Shown here in pieces: positions 46,651 to 61,992 of a stretch of DNA of 64,000 nucleotides. The notes under the pieces were generated by a model. It saw only the letters and a program-made list of their open reading frames with translations. It had not been told where the DNA came from and did not search any database. Where the stretch lies: NCBI GenBank assembly GCA_963920765.1, contig OY987244.1, forward strand, positions 4,900,501-4,964,500. The letters run 5' to 3'. This stretch comes from Ulota crispa. Its lineage: Eukaryota > Streptophyta > Bryopsida > Orthotrichales > Orthotrichaceae. Every line of letters starts with the position of its first letter. Position 1 is the first letter of the stretch. Both the position numbers and the translations under genes were made by a program.

Positions 46651-47389
46651 GGGTAGTTGCAAGAAACACTTCACAGTTTTGTCTTAAATAATCTTAAAAT
46701 TGGTAGTATTAGGTAGTATTATGAGTTTTTGAAATAATTTTTTTAAAAATAAAATAAAATATGGAAAATTTGAGAGCACTTAAAATAGCATACTTGTAAG
46801 AATCCAAACCTAAAAAAAAAATTATTCTAAAAGTTATGCACAAAAATAGAGGGCCAAAAATTACCAACAAAAAAACAATTTCTTTTTTCTTTTTAGAAAA
46901 TAGTAATAAAATTCAAAAAAATAAAACAAAAAATGGCCATTTTTGACCTCTTTGAGTAGCTTCACCTCATGCAAGTGGTTTTTGTAAGAAGTTTTTTTAA
47001 TTTCACCAATCATTCAAGAAAGGATGCCCACTTTGAGGGTGTGTGCACGGCATGGAATTTAGAATTTTATGAAATCCTTCTACAAATCCATGTAATGCTC
47101 TATGATGAACAACTTCCTTGATTTGTGGCATGAGATTTGCTTTTTTGGACCCAAAATAGTACTAAAAACCCCCAAAATGACCAAGGTAGACACCTATTTG
47201 CTGGCTGTTCAAATATAGCAAAATAATTTTTAAAAAACCACAAATTTTTGGAAGGTCTGTAACTATGACATGTACCTTCTTCTGAAATTTGAGCTCAAAA
47301 GAACTTGCTGTCCAAAAGTTACAAGCCAAAAAGCACTTGTAAGAGGTGAAGGGGACATCAAATAGTACAAGTGTTTCTTGCAATCACCC
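46651..47389 (+). mobile_element. GGGTAGTTGCAAGAAA element, copy 2
   Basis: 739 bp, ends GGGTAGTTGCAAGAAA and, complemented, GGGTGATTGCAAGAAA. Flanked by TACT duplication (46647-46650, 47390-47393). Collinear with 40876-41616. Confidence 0.85.
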
Positions 47390-47597
47390 TACTAACTTAT
47401 GTAAGGTGTTGTTATACTACTTGTTACAAGTTGGTACTATTTTCTTTACAAATGTTGTATTAGTGGAATGTAGATACAGCTTGGATGAAGCCGCTTTTTG
47501 GAATGACTCAATGATCTTTTTATGTCATGCTATTATCACCTTTTATTAGGTGTATGCATTTTTTTACTAATTAAGAAAAAAATAAACTTTGGCGCAA

Positions 47598-47765
47598 AGC
47601 GTGAGGTAAAGCTATACGTTTAGTAATTTTGCCTCCAATTAAAATGAATGATCCCATTGAAGCTGCTAATATAACCCCATACAAATTATGTGAACGAACT
47701 ACAAATTGCATAGCATCATAAACGGATATTCTAGCTAAAACAACTTTGTGAGAAGAATTAATCAG
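47598..47765 (-). pseudogene. clpP: Nuclear fragment of plastid clpP (middle part)
   Basis: Translating the minus strand gives [21 protein letters not shown], then [20 protein letters not shown] and LPHA. This follows the ClpP1 serine-protease core [20 protein letters not shown]...[24 protein letters not shown], including the nucleophile Ser in AASMG. Plastid ClpP is the proteolytic subunit of the stromal Clp protease. The piece covers about 56 of roughly 200 residues, has lost the PGG motif, has a scrambled stretch (RSHNLYGV) and runs into unrelated sequence at both ends. The codons are AT-rich like plastid genes. I read it as a decayed plastid DNA insertion (NUPT) rather than a gene. Confidence 0.75.
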
Positions 47766-48316
47766 CTTCATGACTTGAAATGTTTGTTAGGATTGTTTTA
47801 ACAATCTAAGCCTTATGGACATGAAAGGTGAATCCCATCCTTGATGTCTCTTTTGGGAGGTAGACCCTATAAAGAACTAACATGTTCCTTCCAATAATTA
47901 GTTTTTAGGTTTCCTTTATGACAAAAGTGTTATTTGATTCCATCATAGTTGGATGTGCAATGATGGTAAGCATCTTGCCAATGCCTAAGTTTAAACTCAT
48001 GACCACAACTATGGAGCGCCAAGATCAAAATAAACCACTAAGTCATGGTAACAAGTGCTTTTTTTTATTCAACTTTGCAATGCTATGTAAGGAAGGCACC
48101 TAGACTTTCTTAGTGGAGTTGTTGTAGGATTTTACATGTGGTAATACTTTGCATAGTTGCTATTTGGGGAATCACAAATAGGAATGAATTACAAAAGGTA
48201 TTTATTTAAGAATGGATGAAATTGCCAAAATTTGCTCAAAAGAGTTTTATAAGAAGATGACCTTGTGACATTTGGATGAATGTACATATATATGAATGAG
48301 CTAATGTTGTTCACAT

Positions 48317-48419
48317 GGCATTTTTTTCTGGCTAAAACTTGATAGGTGTCAGCAACGATTTGGTTTAAATTGCAAGGACCACTCCCAAACCTATCAAGTA
48401 ACCGCTAGAAAAAAATGCC
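48317..48419. mobile_element. Small palindromic element
   Basis: 103 bp; ends GGCATTTTTTTCTGGC and, complemented, GGCATTTTTTTCTAGC, with ACTTGATAGGT in both arms. Flanks share GTTGTTCA. Confidence 0.55.
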
Positions 48420-49973
48420 CTGGTTGTTCATAGAAAAGGGGAGAACAATTAGCATATTTGTCATGCACAAAGCCAAATGTCTCATGGGTAGAGAGTTGGA
48501 GAGTATTTTTATGATGGAAAATTGCCAACCACAAGCTGTAAGACGTCCACAATATTATAATAACCAACTTTCAACACATATGGCCGCAAGAAATAACCTA
48601 AATTACTCATGGAAATGAATATAGTAAAAAGCTTTTTTCTTATTCTTAAAGGCTTTGAGGCTAAAATAGATGGTGCTATTACTACAAGCTCTAAAAATTT
48701 CAAAAGGAAACCAAGATGAGTTGTAATTCCATTTTAAATGTTCACTATCCAAAAATAACCGTCACAAATTGGCTTACCATTTTTGGTGAGTAGTTTTGAC
48801 CTTGAAGTTTCATTAAACCTTATTTTTTAAGCATTAAATTATTCAATTAAATTATTCAACAAAACTCTAGCCTTGACTCCTAGTGAAGCTTCAAAACCTT
48901 TGAAGTTAATTTGAAGTTAATTTCAAAACATGATTCAATGAGGCAAGGATTAGGACTTGCAAGGGCTCCAAATCAACTTGACTTCTCCTTAGTGGCAAGT
49001 CTAAGAAGCATGGGCATTTGGTAAGGGTTGGTGAAAGAAGATACTGCATTTATTGGAATAAAAAACAACATGTCACTAGACTAATTACCATTCCACATCA
49101 TCAGATTCATTTTGGATCTTGAAATCTGTTCACATACACACCTATACATATTACATAAACTATACATACACAAGAAGGGCCTTGCACGCTCTTTGTCCTA
49201 CCTTTTCCTCTCCCCCCGCCTTTTTTGAGTTTCAAATTTTGAATGACAAACAAACACCCAACGCTTAATATATATAGACACACACATGCATATATACTAT
49301 CTTCATGGGAATAACTCGAGCTACCCTTTTCATTGTTTCCATATGCTACTTCACCAACGTTGCTTCTCCAATGAAAATACGTAACATAACAACTTCTGTA
49401 GAAAAATTGACAACAAAGTCACAAGAGGAACGCCCTGGTTACATATGCTCATTGGTTTACGAATAATTCACCATTGCAAAACTAAAAGTCCAAAAAATAC
49501 AGTACAAAACGTTTCAAGCCTCTTTAGAATAAGGATAACTAGTCCACATCAAGTAGCTTCACCTATGCAAGCCAAATGTAAACGAGGTCGTGCGTCCAAA
49601 CATCATTTGTCCTCCATTAGTGAGACCGCAAGCTTAGCTTACACAGGTTTCTATTGCAAGCTGCAACTTACACTCCAACTTACAATTTATCACTCCTTAC
49701 AAAAAATGAAGTCATTCATATCACTCAAAATCCCACTCACGTAATTTTCGAAGTCCTTAAAGTTCTCCATCTAATAATTGCTGCAAATTTCGCACAGAAG
49801 TCTTCACTGCAAAAGGCTCTTTCCATTTCGTGACAATACTAACAACAAATGTAACATTACCTCGCCGTTGGAGCCTGCTCTATCCTACAGGAGTTCCTCA
49901 CCACATTGCTATCTCACATGCGTGCATTGGTGTACATGCACATGCTTCCCATCACTCCAGTTCATGCATGTGC

Positions 49974-50236
49974 TCGGTGGGTGAAGCTCCAGTTTCTTCA
50001 GGAAAAAAAGCCAAAAGATTACTCATCTTACCGAATAACGAGGCTTGCAAGTATCGGTGGGCGAAGGGCAGGCATCGTCAGAAAACCAGAAGAGTGTTCA
50101 TTCTACCCAGCAACAAAGCCTTGTGAGTCTTGCAAATGTCGGTGAACGAAGGGCAAGTTTTCACCAGGAAGGCCTAAATAATTTTCATTTTACCCAAACA
50201 ATGAGGCTTCTTATAGAGTCTTGCTAATGTTCGTGG
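49974..50236. repeat. Degenerate ~80-92 bp tandem repeat
   Basis: TCGGTGGGTGAAG, TCGGTGGGCGAAGGGCA and TCGGTGAACGAAGGGCA recur at 49974, 50054 and 50139, each after an 'AATRAGGCTT/AAAGCCTT...CTTGCAA' block; a fourth weak unit ends at 50236. It lies just downstream of the coiled-coil gene, possibly in its 3' UTR. Confidence 0.7.
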
Positions 50237-50313
50237 CTGTCCAGAGGAATATTCAACAGCATGGGTGTTGCGAGGGGCTTAGCTGTTGTTGGTGGAGCTC
50301 GGCAGCGCGCGCA

Positions 50314-50706
50314 TTACTTGATGGCAGCGCGCAGCTTTTCCACGAGTACGGCGTTGTCCTCTTCCAGTCGAGTGGCAACCGTTTGGATGCTTTCGATGAT
50401 TTGCTTGGCCTGCTGGTCAAGGCCGTGCAGCTCCACCTCGCTCTGCCCCTGGTCCGCCGTGTACTTGTCCACCACCGCCCGCAGATGCTCCCGCAGGCTC
50501 TGCAACGCGCCGTTGGCACTGCGGATGCTCTCCCGCGACGTCTCCAGCTCTTTCCGCAGGGAGTCGTTCTCGTACCGCAGCGACCGGATCTCCTTCTTCA
50601 GTTGCGCCACTTCCAAGCTCGCAGTTGGGCTGTTCGACCTCATCTCCTCCTTGGGCTCCCTCTTCGGCACTGACTCTATTGTTATGTCTTCGTCGTCTTC
50701 CTCCAT
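50314..50706 (-). CDS. Small acidic coiled-coil protein, 130 aa
   Basis: The single-exon frame starts at ATG 50706 (MEEDDEDITIESVPKREPK); an extension of four codons would need a GTG start. Residues 1-10 are acidic and residues 14-23 charged; from about residue 33 to the end the sequence is a near-continuous heptad-like coiled coil (LKKEIRSLRYENDSLRKELE, then LRAVVDKY, then LDQQAKQIIESIQTVATRLE). It ends VEKLRAAIK. No signal peptide or membrane segment. High G+C and clean codon structure contrast with the flanking AT-rich DNA and support a real gene. I do not recognise the family; a structural or adaptor subunit is plausible for such a helix, but that is a guess. It lies 1.4 kb downstream of the GapCp gene on the same strand. 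Confidence 0.8.
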   Translation of the reverse strand: MEEDDEDITIESVPKREPKEEMRSNSPTASLEVAQLKKEIRSLRYENDSLRKELETSRESIRSANGALQSLREHLRAVVDKYTADQGQSEVELHGLDQQAKQIIESIQTVATRLEEDNAVLVEKLRAAIK

Positions 50707-52139
50707 TACGATACACACTGCTGCTTTTCAACGTCGCTCAAACGAACTGACAGTGCTGGAGGAGATGTGGCATTGCTCAGCTTTGGAAAACCATGGTTCA
50801 ATTTTCTTCGAGTTGCCCTTGAATGTGTCCTCTTACTTCGTCCCCATGAACATGACGACAATGGCCTGTTTTATGCCTGGAAATGATTGAGAAATCAAAG
50901 AGCAAGTTACGGAATTTCTTACCAGTATTATGAATGGTGAAGGGAGGGCTTCGGTCCACTCGGCAGATGAGATGCTTAGTTCATACCTCGGCCATGGAAA
51001 CGTCTTACGTAAATAACTTATCATCCCAATGGAGGCGTCGAAGGGGTAATTCAATCGGAGGTGAGGAACCGTGCTGATACGAGGGGGTGTCAACCTTTCA
51101 CCTCTAAAAGGCTGCATTGTCAACGTGAAAGATTCTGTCATTAGTCAAGCTCATCCAATTGGACGAAGAACAGGTAAATTTTACTGCACAGTACGGTATT
51201 AAAACCATGAGAGACCGATGCCGTCTCCCTGTTATCAACATCAACTCAAAAGTTGAATTAGCAAATTACAGAGATTGAATAAGATGTCTATTTATGGCCA
51301 CTAATGATAGTGTGGACATGGAACTGTCTACTGTCAGCGCTATACAACAACACTTTGGAATTGCAGAAGAAAGTTCTTACATAATGATAAAGATATCTAA
51401 GAAGAATTGTTCTTTTAAACCCACATATCCCTCCGAAGCTTTCTACTGACCTCCCAAAAAGCACTCCTCAAATGTGTTGAAACGGTAGGCCTGTACATTA
51501 CAGTCCACCATGCGTTGAATTGCTTGGTAACACAAAACTTATCCGACGAGCCTGAAACTACCAGCAGATTGTCAGTTTTATTACCGGAAAAAGGAAATCA
51601 AGGAAAGAAATGAAAAACCGATGTTGCAACCTAGAAATACTATGAGTTAAAATCATTAGCCTACAACTATTTAGATCCCACATTCAAGCAAACGCGAAAC
51701 CACAATTCTGCTGACCAAGATGGAGAACTGATGCTTGAACCATTCGTCACAACAGTCAACACTAAACTCACGCAGAAGTAAATCCCATAAAACCATCACA
51801 CAGAGACGATAAGTAGGTGATGATATTATTCATTTCTTGGCTAAACTAGAGTACAAGAGCACATTAGATGGCAGACATGCTTCAAAGCACGGAACTCTGA
51901 ACCCTAACTCTAACAAAATGGAACACACGCCTCGGTACGCATCCTAAATGAAGTCGGTAGCAGATCCAGCATCAAAACGATGTTGACCTTCCTCATCTGC
52001 TCTCACTAGCTACTAGTCTGACGAGCCAAAGGGAAGTTTTCTACTGTTATTGTTCCTCAACTCCTGCCTGAGTGACCCCTACTCAAGTTCCTCTGAAATT
52101 CCCCGATGGAAACGGCGTGTAGATAATGGCAGCAGAATC
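50707..52139. other. Promoter of the coiled-coil gene and 3' flank of GapCp
   Basis: No gene recognised. Composition is intermediate. The right part (about 51850-52139) probably holds the GapCp 3' UTR. Confidence 0.45.
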
Positions 52140-55190
<3,051 letters not shown>

Positions 55191-55211
55191 TTCTCTTCCT
55201 GTTAATCAGCT

Positions 55212-56515
55212 CTGCAAGAGAAACCGTTCAAACATCGTCAGAGAAACCTTCCTATCAATGCGAGGCCTGTCTATAAACAACGGCCATTCTCACAGTCATA
55301 AATAAGAATCCAAGACACTGCAACTGATAAGACCCGGGTCAGCCATAGTCCCTCATTTACCGCACTCATTTACCGCACATTACGAAGATACCAAAACAAA
55401 CGCTTATATGAAGAAAAGGGACCTTCAAAACATTCATATCAAAACAGAGTTTGTGTTAACATCACTTATCCCTCCTTGCACATAAAAGAACTCCTGTAAA
55501 TAAAAAAACAGTGGCATATAAAAAAAACTCTTGTTCCTGTAAATAAAAAACAGTGGCATCTTCATGCATTCACTCAATCAAGAAAACACCGAAACCGATC
55601 AAGCCCAGGACAACAACAAGCGCCTCATACATCGCACATGACGACCTACCTTAGCAAAGACACAGAACAACCTTTAATCTACAATCATATCGTGTTCATA
55701 TCGTCAAACAGAGTTTAAAGCCATAAGCTCTTCTTGTTGCACCACAATCCTAGTTACACCGAAACAACCGATCAAACTCCGGACAACAACCGCGTTGCGT
55801 TTCCTCACAACATCAATTTAACGGCGTAACCTTGCGAAGACACCACGACAAGACCTCAACGATTAAAGTGGACATCAAGACCTCGTCAAAACAGAGTTCA
55901 GATCTATGTTCACAAACTCAAGACTCCCAAAAACAGAAAAAGGGAGGCCTCAAATCGCACGAACACGATCCGCAAATATAAGCAAGCCGGCTCTTATTAC
56001 AACATCATAACGACATACCTTGGCAAATGCACCAAAACAACCGCTCATTATAAAAACAGGACTATTAGAACATCAGACTCTCGTTAGCAACAAGTAAAGG
56101 CAACAAAATGCAACAAAACGCGATCCTTAAACCTGTGACAACACCCGGGCCGCCGCATCTAACAACATTGACGAACTTAACGACCTACCTTCACAAATGC
56201 ACCAGAACAAACGCTGATCGACTAATACGAAAGACTACGAGTAGAAGACGATCGTAATGGCAAATGCACCAAAACAACCGCTCATTAAAAAAAACAAGAG
56301 TATTAGAACATCAGGCTCCTGTTAGCAACAAATGAAGGCAACAGAACGCAAAAACGCGATCCTTGAACCTGTGACAACACCCGGGCCGCCGCATCTTACA
56401 ACATTGACGAACTTAACGACCTACCTTCACAAATGCACCAGAACAAACGCTGATCGACTATTACGAAAGGCTACGAGTAGAAGGCGATCGCAATACAGAT
56501 CGATTAGGCGCTTAC
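55212..56515 (-). other. Leader intron in the 5' UTR of GapCp
   Basis: In gene orientation the donor is CATCATC|GTAAGC at 56516/56515 and the acceptor CTCTTGCAG at 55212, 21 bases before the ATG. About 1.3 kb. The 5' UTR exon lies at 56516 to about 56650. The paralog has an acceptor at the matching place. Confidence 0.65.
55370..56497 (-). repeat. Degenerate tandem repeats filling the GapCp leader intron
   Basis: Two clear units start at 56035 and 56272 (period about 237 bp; shared CACCCGGGCCGCCGCATCT). Weaker units recur near 55374, 55636 and 55809. In gene orientation the units carry a donor-like AAG|GT(A/T).GT(C/T)G at about 56184, 56420, 56027, 55826 and 55644. Confidence 0.8.
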
Positions 56516-57040
56516 GATGATGAAGTGATAAGCAGAGGAGCGACAGAAAGCACGGTTGGTGAGAGAGAGAGCGGCCGCAGCAAAACGCAAATGCCAAACA
56601 AGCGGAGACTACAGCGCTGAAGAACCCCCGCCGCTGCCAAAGAAGACGATGGAATGGATGAAGATTGGATGGATGTAGATGGGAATCGTTAGAATCAAGC
56701 CCCTGTATGGATGAAATGGCAGTTTCGAGCGTTCCTTGCGGGCCGGCCTTGTACCTTCCAGGGTATCATCGCACGACCGGTTGATGGGAGTTGGACGGTA
56801 CCTGGTTTTGAGACCTGCTTGATGTTGTTTGGTAGGTAGATAGGAGAGCCGAGCGTCAACGATAGAGAATATTTGGGGGAAGCTGCATGTTTTAGGGCTG
56901 ATATTTTTATAAATTTGGATGAGAAGGTATTATTAGGACAAATGGATGAGAGCGAATGGGATATTGTGGACTTTCAACGACCCAACGGCCCCTCGGTCCA
57001 TTCTTGGGCCAGTTTCAGGTTTCAAGATGAGGAAGAATAA
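56516..57040. promoter_or_regulatory. 5' UTR exon and promoter region of GapCp
   Basis: 56516 to about 56650 is GC-rich with a CT-repeat leader (GCTCTCTCTCTCACC in gene orientation). Upstream to about 57040 presumably holds the promoter. No TATA element could be assigned with confidence. Confidence 0.45.
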
Positions 57041-57052
57041 CTTACAATCCCA

Positions 57053-57354
57053 AGGGAAAATTTCATCGATACCCCTGAACTTTGCAATATTTACATAGAT
57101 ACCCCTGCTTTTTCAGAAATTACATGAATATTCTTGGATTTAGGCATTTATTTGTTATGTTTGTATCAATGTTGAAGAAGGAATGGAAAGAAATAAAAAA
57201 AAGCAACATGCACACAAAGGAAGAAGGGAAGTGGCATGCACAACAAAACAAATGTTTGAAAATTTTGGTCCAAGGATATTTGTGTACTTTTTGAAAAAAC
57301 AGGGACATCTATGTAAATATTGCAAACTTCAAGAATATCCATGAAACTTTCCCT
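57053..57354. mobile_element. Miniature element with ~85-bp inverted ends
   Basis: 302 bp. Arms begin AGGGAAAATTTCAT and AGGGAAAGTTTCAT and share TTTGCAATATTTACATAGAT. ACAATC occurs just outside both ends (57044-57049, 57355-57360), perhaps part of a 9-bp target duplication as in Mutator-like elements. Confidence 0.75.
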
Positions 57355-57360
57355 ACAATC

Positions 57361-58293
57361 AATCTTATGTGGTTGCACCCTTTGTGATTAAACGCTATAG
57401 ATAGAGTTTGGGGTCCAAAAAAGACTGCCTCACTTTTGTCCATCATTCTCTATGTTTGCCATTCTCCAAAAGTTTTGTGTTGTTTTTCCAAACCTCTCAA
57501 ATTTTTAGCAAGGGAGGTTTTGTGTGCTCTCAATCAAGCGTATTTTATATAATGTATATGGTTTGTGACGCCAGCAATTCCCAAATTTGAGTGGCCAATC
57601 TATTGCTTCATCCAAAAAAATTATCAAAAATTTGAAATCACCAAGATGAAACTTGGATTTTGTTATACTTGTCAATTGTGGAATTACTTTTGAGCTAATG
57701 GATATATGTGTTGTGCTTTAATATTTCTTATTGCAACAATATATGTTGGTGTTAAGTATCATGCACTATGTAATTCTTTAAGAGCTTTTAAGTGGCATAT
57801 TATATGTAAGAATAAATGAAAAATTGCTCTCTTAATTGCTAATCAAAGTTTTAGTGGTTTGGTCTTGAGGGGTTTTTTTTAACTCAATATGTAGTGTAAT
57901 TTTTTGAAGATTTGAGGCCCTCTTAATGACCTAAATCCTTTCTAGTGTTTCATATGTATCTGAAGAATTCACACTTTTTATATATACATGATTTGATAGC
58001 TTTCACTGGTCAAATTGTATACTCATGCCAAACTATCCTTAGTGGGAAAACATTGTCATTGTTATAAAGTGACATTTTTATTGGCTCTTGATTGCATGGG
58101 AGAATGCCTCACACTAAGAGAAATTACCTTGAGGAAGTTTGAGTAGGTACCTTATTTGAATAGCTAGCCTATTTTGAGAATGAAAAAAACAAAGGAAACT
58201 ATTATCCAATCCACAACGCTACAAAGATAAAAATTCTCTTAGTGTAAATGCTTGTTTGGTTAAATTATTAGTAGAGATTTTTGTCTCCAATCT
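57361..58293. other. Intergenic AT-rich DNA
   Basis: No gene or complete element recognised. Confidence 0.5.
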
Positions 58294-58423
58294 TACTATA
58301 AGGAAACCATGGTTGAATCTACAAAAAGCTGATAAAGATTGTGATCTAATTTACAATATTTTGTAAACTAGCTCACAATCTTTGTCAACTTCTTGTAGAT
58401 TTGACCATGGTTTCTTTGTAGTG
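58294..58423. mobile_element. Small palindrome with CACTA-like ends, second copy
   Basis: 130 bp. Left TACTATAAGGAAACCATGG; right complemented CACTACAAAGAAACCATGG. Same family as 5496-5613. No clear 3-bp target duplication. Confidence 0.65.
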
Positions 58424-60643
58424 GGCCTCTTTTTCCTAACACCAAGATTAAAATCAACTGCTTAACCATATTATCTTGTTGTGTTTGACAAACTATATTT
58501 CTTGGTAACTATAGCAAGAAAATATTGTAGTAAAAATTACAATAAAACGGCCAAGGATTTTAATTTTTACTTCAACAAAGTCACAATTATAGATGAACAA
58601 AAAACAATGATTAGACATTTAAGCAATTTTACAAGGTTACCAAGTTTAAGAAGTTGGAAAGCAGCACATGCTATACCACTTTCCACATATCATGAGTTAT
58701 TATAGAGGAGTGGAAATTTTCATAAAAAATAAGATGCACATGGTAGTGAGAATTTTTACCAAAATTGCTGTTAATTGTAATAAACTATGCTTCATTGTTT
58801 TTGTGTTTGTAAACTTACATATTCATAATAAATAAATGACTTTTAACTTCAAATTAAACATAAAAAGGGATTAACATTGGACCTGTAACCATTCCACTTT
58901 GATTTTTTATTTGGATGGTAAAGGTAAGGAGTTATAGAAATTTCAATTTCAGTTGATATTGTTTTTTGTAGAGCATATTATTAATGATAATATAAAATAG
59001 GTATAAATTTGGTTTAAATAAAATTTAAGGCATCATGGAATCTTCTATTCCATTAAAATCTTCATGATTAAGGATTTCAAGTGGCTCCTATCATATTATG
59101 TTCATGTTTGTCATAAGGAAGACTAGGATTTCAAAGAAGAATAATGGAACTATTTTGAACCTTTTTATTGGTGTAATTATACAAGTATTGGGTACAAACA
59201 ATTTGTTGCCCTAACCAAGCCAAGAAGCAATTGGAATAACCTATCCCCAACCTTTCCTTATTAAGCTACACCCTTGCCAATGGGAACATTTTGTTGTGTC
59301 TCCATCAAGTTAGAAGGTTGAAGTTGGAGTATGGATATTAGAAAGAAATGAATCACATATTTCATGGAGTCCAAGCAAGAGTATCAAACCGCTTAACATT
59401 ATTATTGGTAATAATTTGCATTTGAAAAGAAATCCCTTAGGATTGTAATATAAAGTTAATTATCATGCTATAAGAATATCACTTTAAGTTAATATAAGCT
59501 ACCACATGTTGAAAAAAATCCAAGTTCAATAAGTTTTTTTGGGATCTTCTCTTTTGAATTTGGAATTTCTACGTTGCTTTAAAATTTTCAATTAACGTAA
59601 ACTTTGTATGAAATTCATATGAATATTACACCACTTGCAAAGTTGCAATACCTTGCATTGAATTCTTTATAAATCATATTTTGTTAGTGATGGGATTTGT
59701 TTTGATGTGAAAGATGTATCCGTGCATATGGATATTTCCTATAGACCCATGCAATCAAATCTCAAAAATTCATTACCAATTTATTTCAATAAATTATCAT
59801 GTAAAATCATGAATACTATACAAAATAATTCATCAAAAATGGGGTTTTGATTTTTGTAGGAATTAGAATTTGGAATACTTGATTGGGATTGCATAGAAAA
59901 TAAAAAACCAATGATAGAAGACAATTAAATGCCCATTATTTTCTACATTGTGTAAAGTTCTTTGAATGTATATTTACTTGAGAGTACTATATATAATAAA
60001 CTATAAGCTATTCCAATATGGGCCCACGCTTACATTTGGTCATTATAATCAAGGCCATGACATGACATAGACCAGCAAAGGTTTGGATTAGATGACATAT
60101 CGTATTGTGGAGCCAGGGTAGCAAAATTTGAGAGCTTTTTCCCACCGAGGCAAAGTAATAATTTGCCCCTTTTATGACATGGTCCAATGGTATCATTCTC
60201 TACGGTTTTAGACTAAATTGAGGTTTTTGAATGCAAATATGAATTTAAAATTTTCAAAATCAATGCTTCAATGGTAAATACCTAAGTTTTTACATTTTTT
60301 GATTAGTGAAAGAGCAAGAATTTTCTACTCTGATCCCACAAAACATGTCATCTAACCTCACTTGACCAACAAACATCTATGGTACAAGAGGCCATGGTTT
60401 TTTTTTGGGAAATTAAAGGCTCAATTGCCTCAAAAAATTAAGGTGAGCTTCAAGCTTATAGAAAAAAAAGGGGAAAAAACTTCAAAAAAATTCAGATTGC
60501 AATAATGAAATTTGCATTGCAACCTAGGCTTTCATAAAATTCTTGTCAAATCAAGAATTGATGCCATCATTTTAAGATGAGATGAATCCAAAAGCACATC
60601 AAAAAAACTAATTATGCCAACTTCTCCTTATTTTCATAATTTA
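58424..60643. other. Intergenic AT-rich DNA
   Basis: No gene recognised. Contains the decayed foldback arm at 59712-59991. Confidence 0.5.
59712..59991. mobile_element. Decayed single arm of the long foldback element
   Basis: Shares CCATGCAATCAAATCTCAAA and the order of blocks with the right arm of 24992-25853, ending ACTTGAGAGTACTATA versus ACTCAAGGGTACTGTA. No opposite arm is seen nearby. Confidence 0.65.
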
Positions 60644-61563
60644 CCCCTAAAGCACTAAGCTCAAATTTTCACCAAAACTTCTCCAAAACTATCATTTCTA
60701 GTACAAGTACCAAATTTTAGAAAAAAACTTTTTTTGACAAATGTACTTGCAAGATCTTGTAATACACTAGTATCAAAAGATGTGAAAAAAATTAGGAGTT
60801 TTTACCATGTATATTGGGAGATATATGAGTTTCAATTGACAAAAAGCCATTTTTTGTCCTTGCAAAAATCCGGGCATCTACACTTCACAAAGTCATATTT
60901 GTATGAAAAAACTCCAAAATGGTTGTAATTTTTTGGATTTGTTCTTCAGAGCAAGTTGGGTACACACTTAAAAATTTTCAAATCATTTGGAATTTCAAAA
61001 CACAAGAAAAAAATTAGTAAGTAAAAAGAAGTAGAGAATGATTCAAACCACTAAATTGTTAAGAATTTAATTATGGAAATGAAAAATTCCAATCCCAATG
61101 GTAATAATGTTATAAAAAACAATCTACATATTTTGGTTTTGTTTTTTTACAAAATATTGAAAGTTGAGTAAACTAATGGACTTCAAAGTTTATTTAAGAG
61201 TAGAGAATCCATAACTGCACGCAAACAAAATCTCTTCATAACTTTCATCTCATTGATCAAAATCAAATGACTCAAAGCTTCTCATGTATATACAAATCTA
61301 AAGAATCAACTTCAAAAAACAAAATTCAAAAAACGTAATTTTAGAAAGAAGTTTTTTGGTTGCCTGCCGAGCAAAGAAAACTACATATCATGCTATAACT
61401 TTTGAACCATGTTTTCTAAAGTTATGAAATTTGTTGGGCCTTAAAGCTACTCCTTGGACACATTATGCGTGAAAATTTCAAATAAAAAAAATGAAAACCC
61501 CATTGGTAATGAGTTGCCCAAAATTGCTATGTTGCCAAAAAAAAGTGTTCAGTGCTTTAGGGA
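60644..61563 (-). mobile_element. TTAA element, ~930 bp family, copy 5
   Basis: 920 bp. Left TTTA then CCCCTAAAGCACTAAG; right, complemented, TCCCTAAAGCACTGAA, then TTAA (61564-61567). Same orientation as 27879 and 29818. Confidence 0.8.
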
Positions 61564-61748
61564 TTAATAACCATGATGCTTCAAAAATCCATACATAGGG
61601 GCCATCATCAACTCCAACCAAAAACAGGGATGGAGCTAGCAAGCTACAAACCATTTTCAAAGAATGCCACACAACCATTGGTCCAAAAACAAAAAAAATA
61701 AAACCTCTTGAAGAGGCTCAATCTCTATAGCATTGACTTTGTTTTTAA

Positions 61749-61988
61749 CCCCCGAGTGCCCAAAAGACATTATAATGTTTCTCAAAAAGTTGGGTCAACT
61801 CAATTTTGACCAATATAATCTCATTGCACATTTGGTGAAACCACTTCCAATTGAGCCCATCATGATGGAGACACTTTTCACTAACAATTCATATGGTCTG
61901 ATCTTGTGGATTGTATTTTTCAGTCTGCAAAGGCACTTTGATTGCACACAAGTCACGCTTTTTTGTTTCAACTTTGGGCGCTCAGGAG
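61749..61988. mobile_element. Short TTAA element, left of a back-to-back pair
   Basis: 240 bp. Ends CCCCCGAGTGCCCAAA and, complemented, CTCCTGAGCGCCCAAA. TTAA at 61745-61748 and 61989-61992. Confidence 0.8.
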
Positions 61989-61992
61989 TTAA

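Larger units (their letters stand above)
47766..50313. other. Intergenic DNA
   Basis: No gene recognised. Contains the 103 bp palindromic element at 48317-48419, the third copy of the short dispersed repeat at 49200-49255, and the tandem repeat at 49974-50236. Confidence 0.5.

Noticed and set aside
50261-50890. 209-codon and 150-codon frames opposite the coiled-coil gene
   Set aside because: Shadows of the minus-strand gene; compositions follow its codon pattern.
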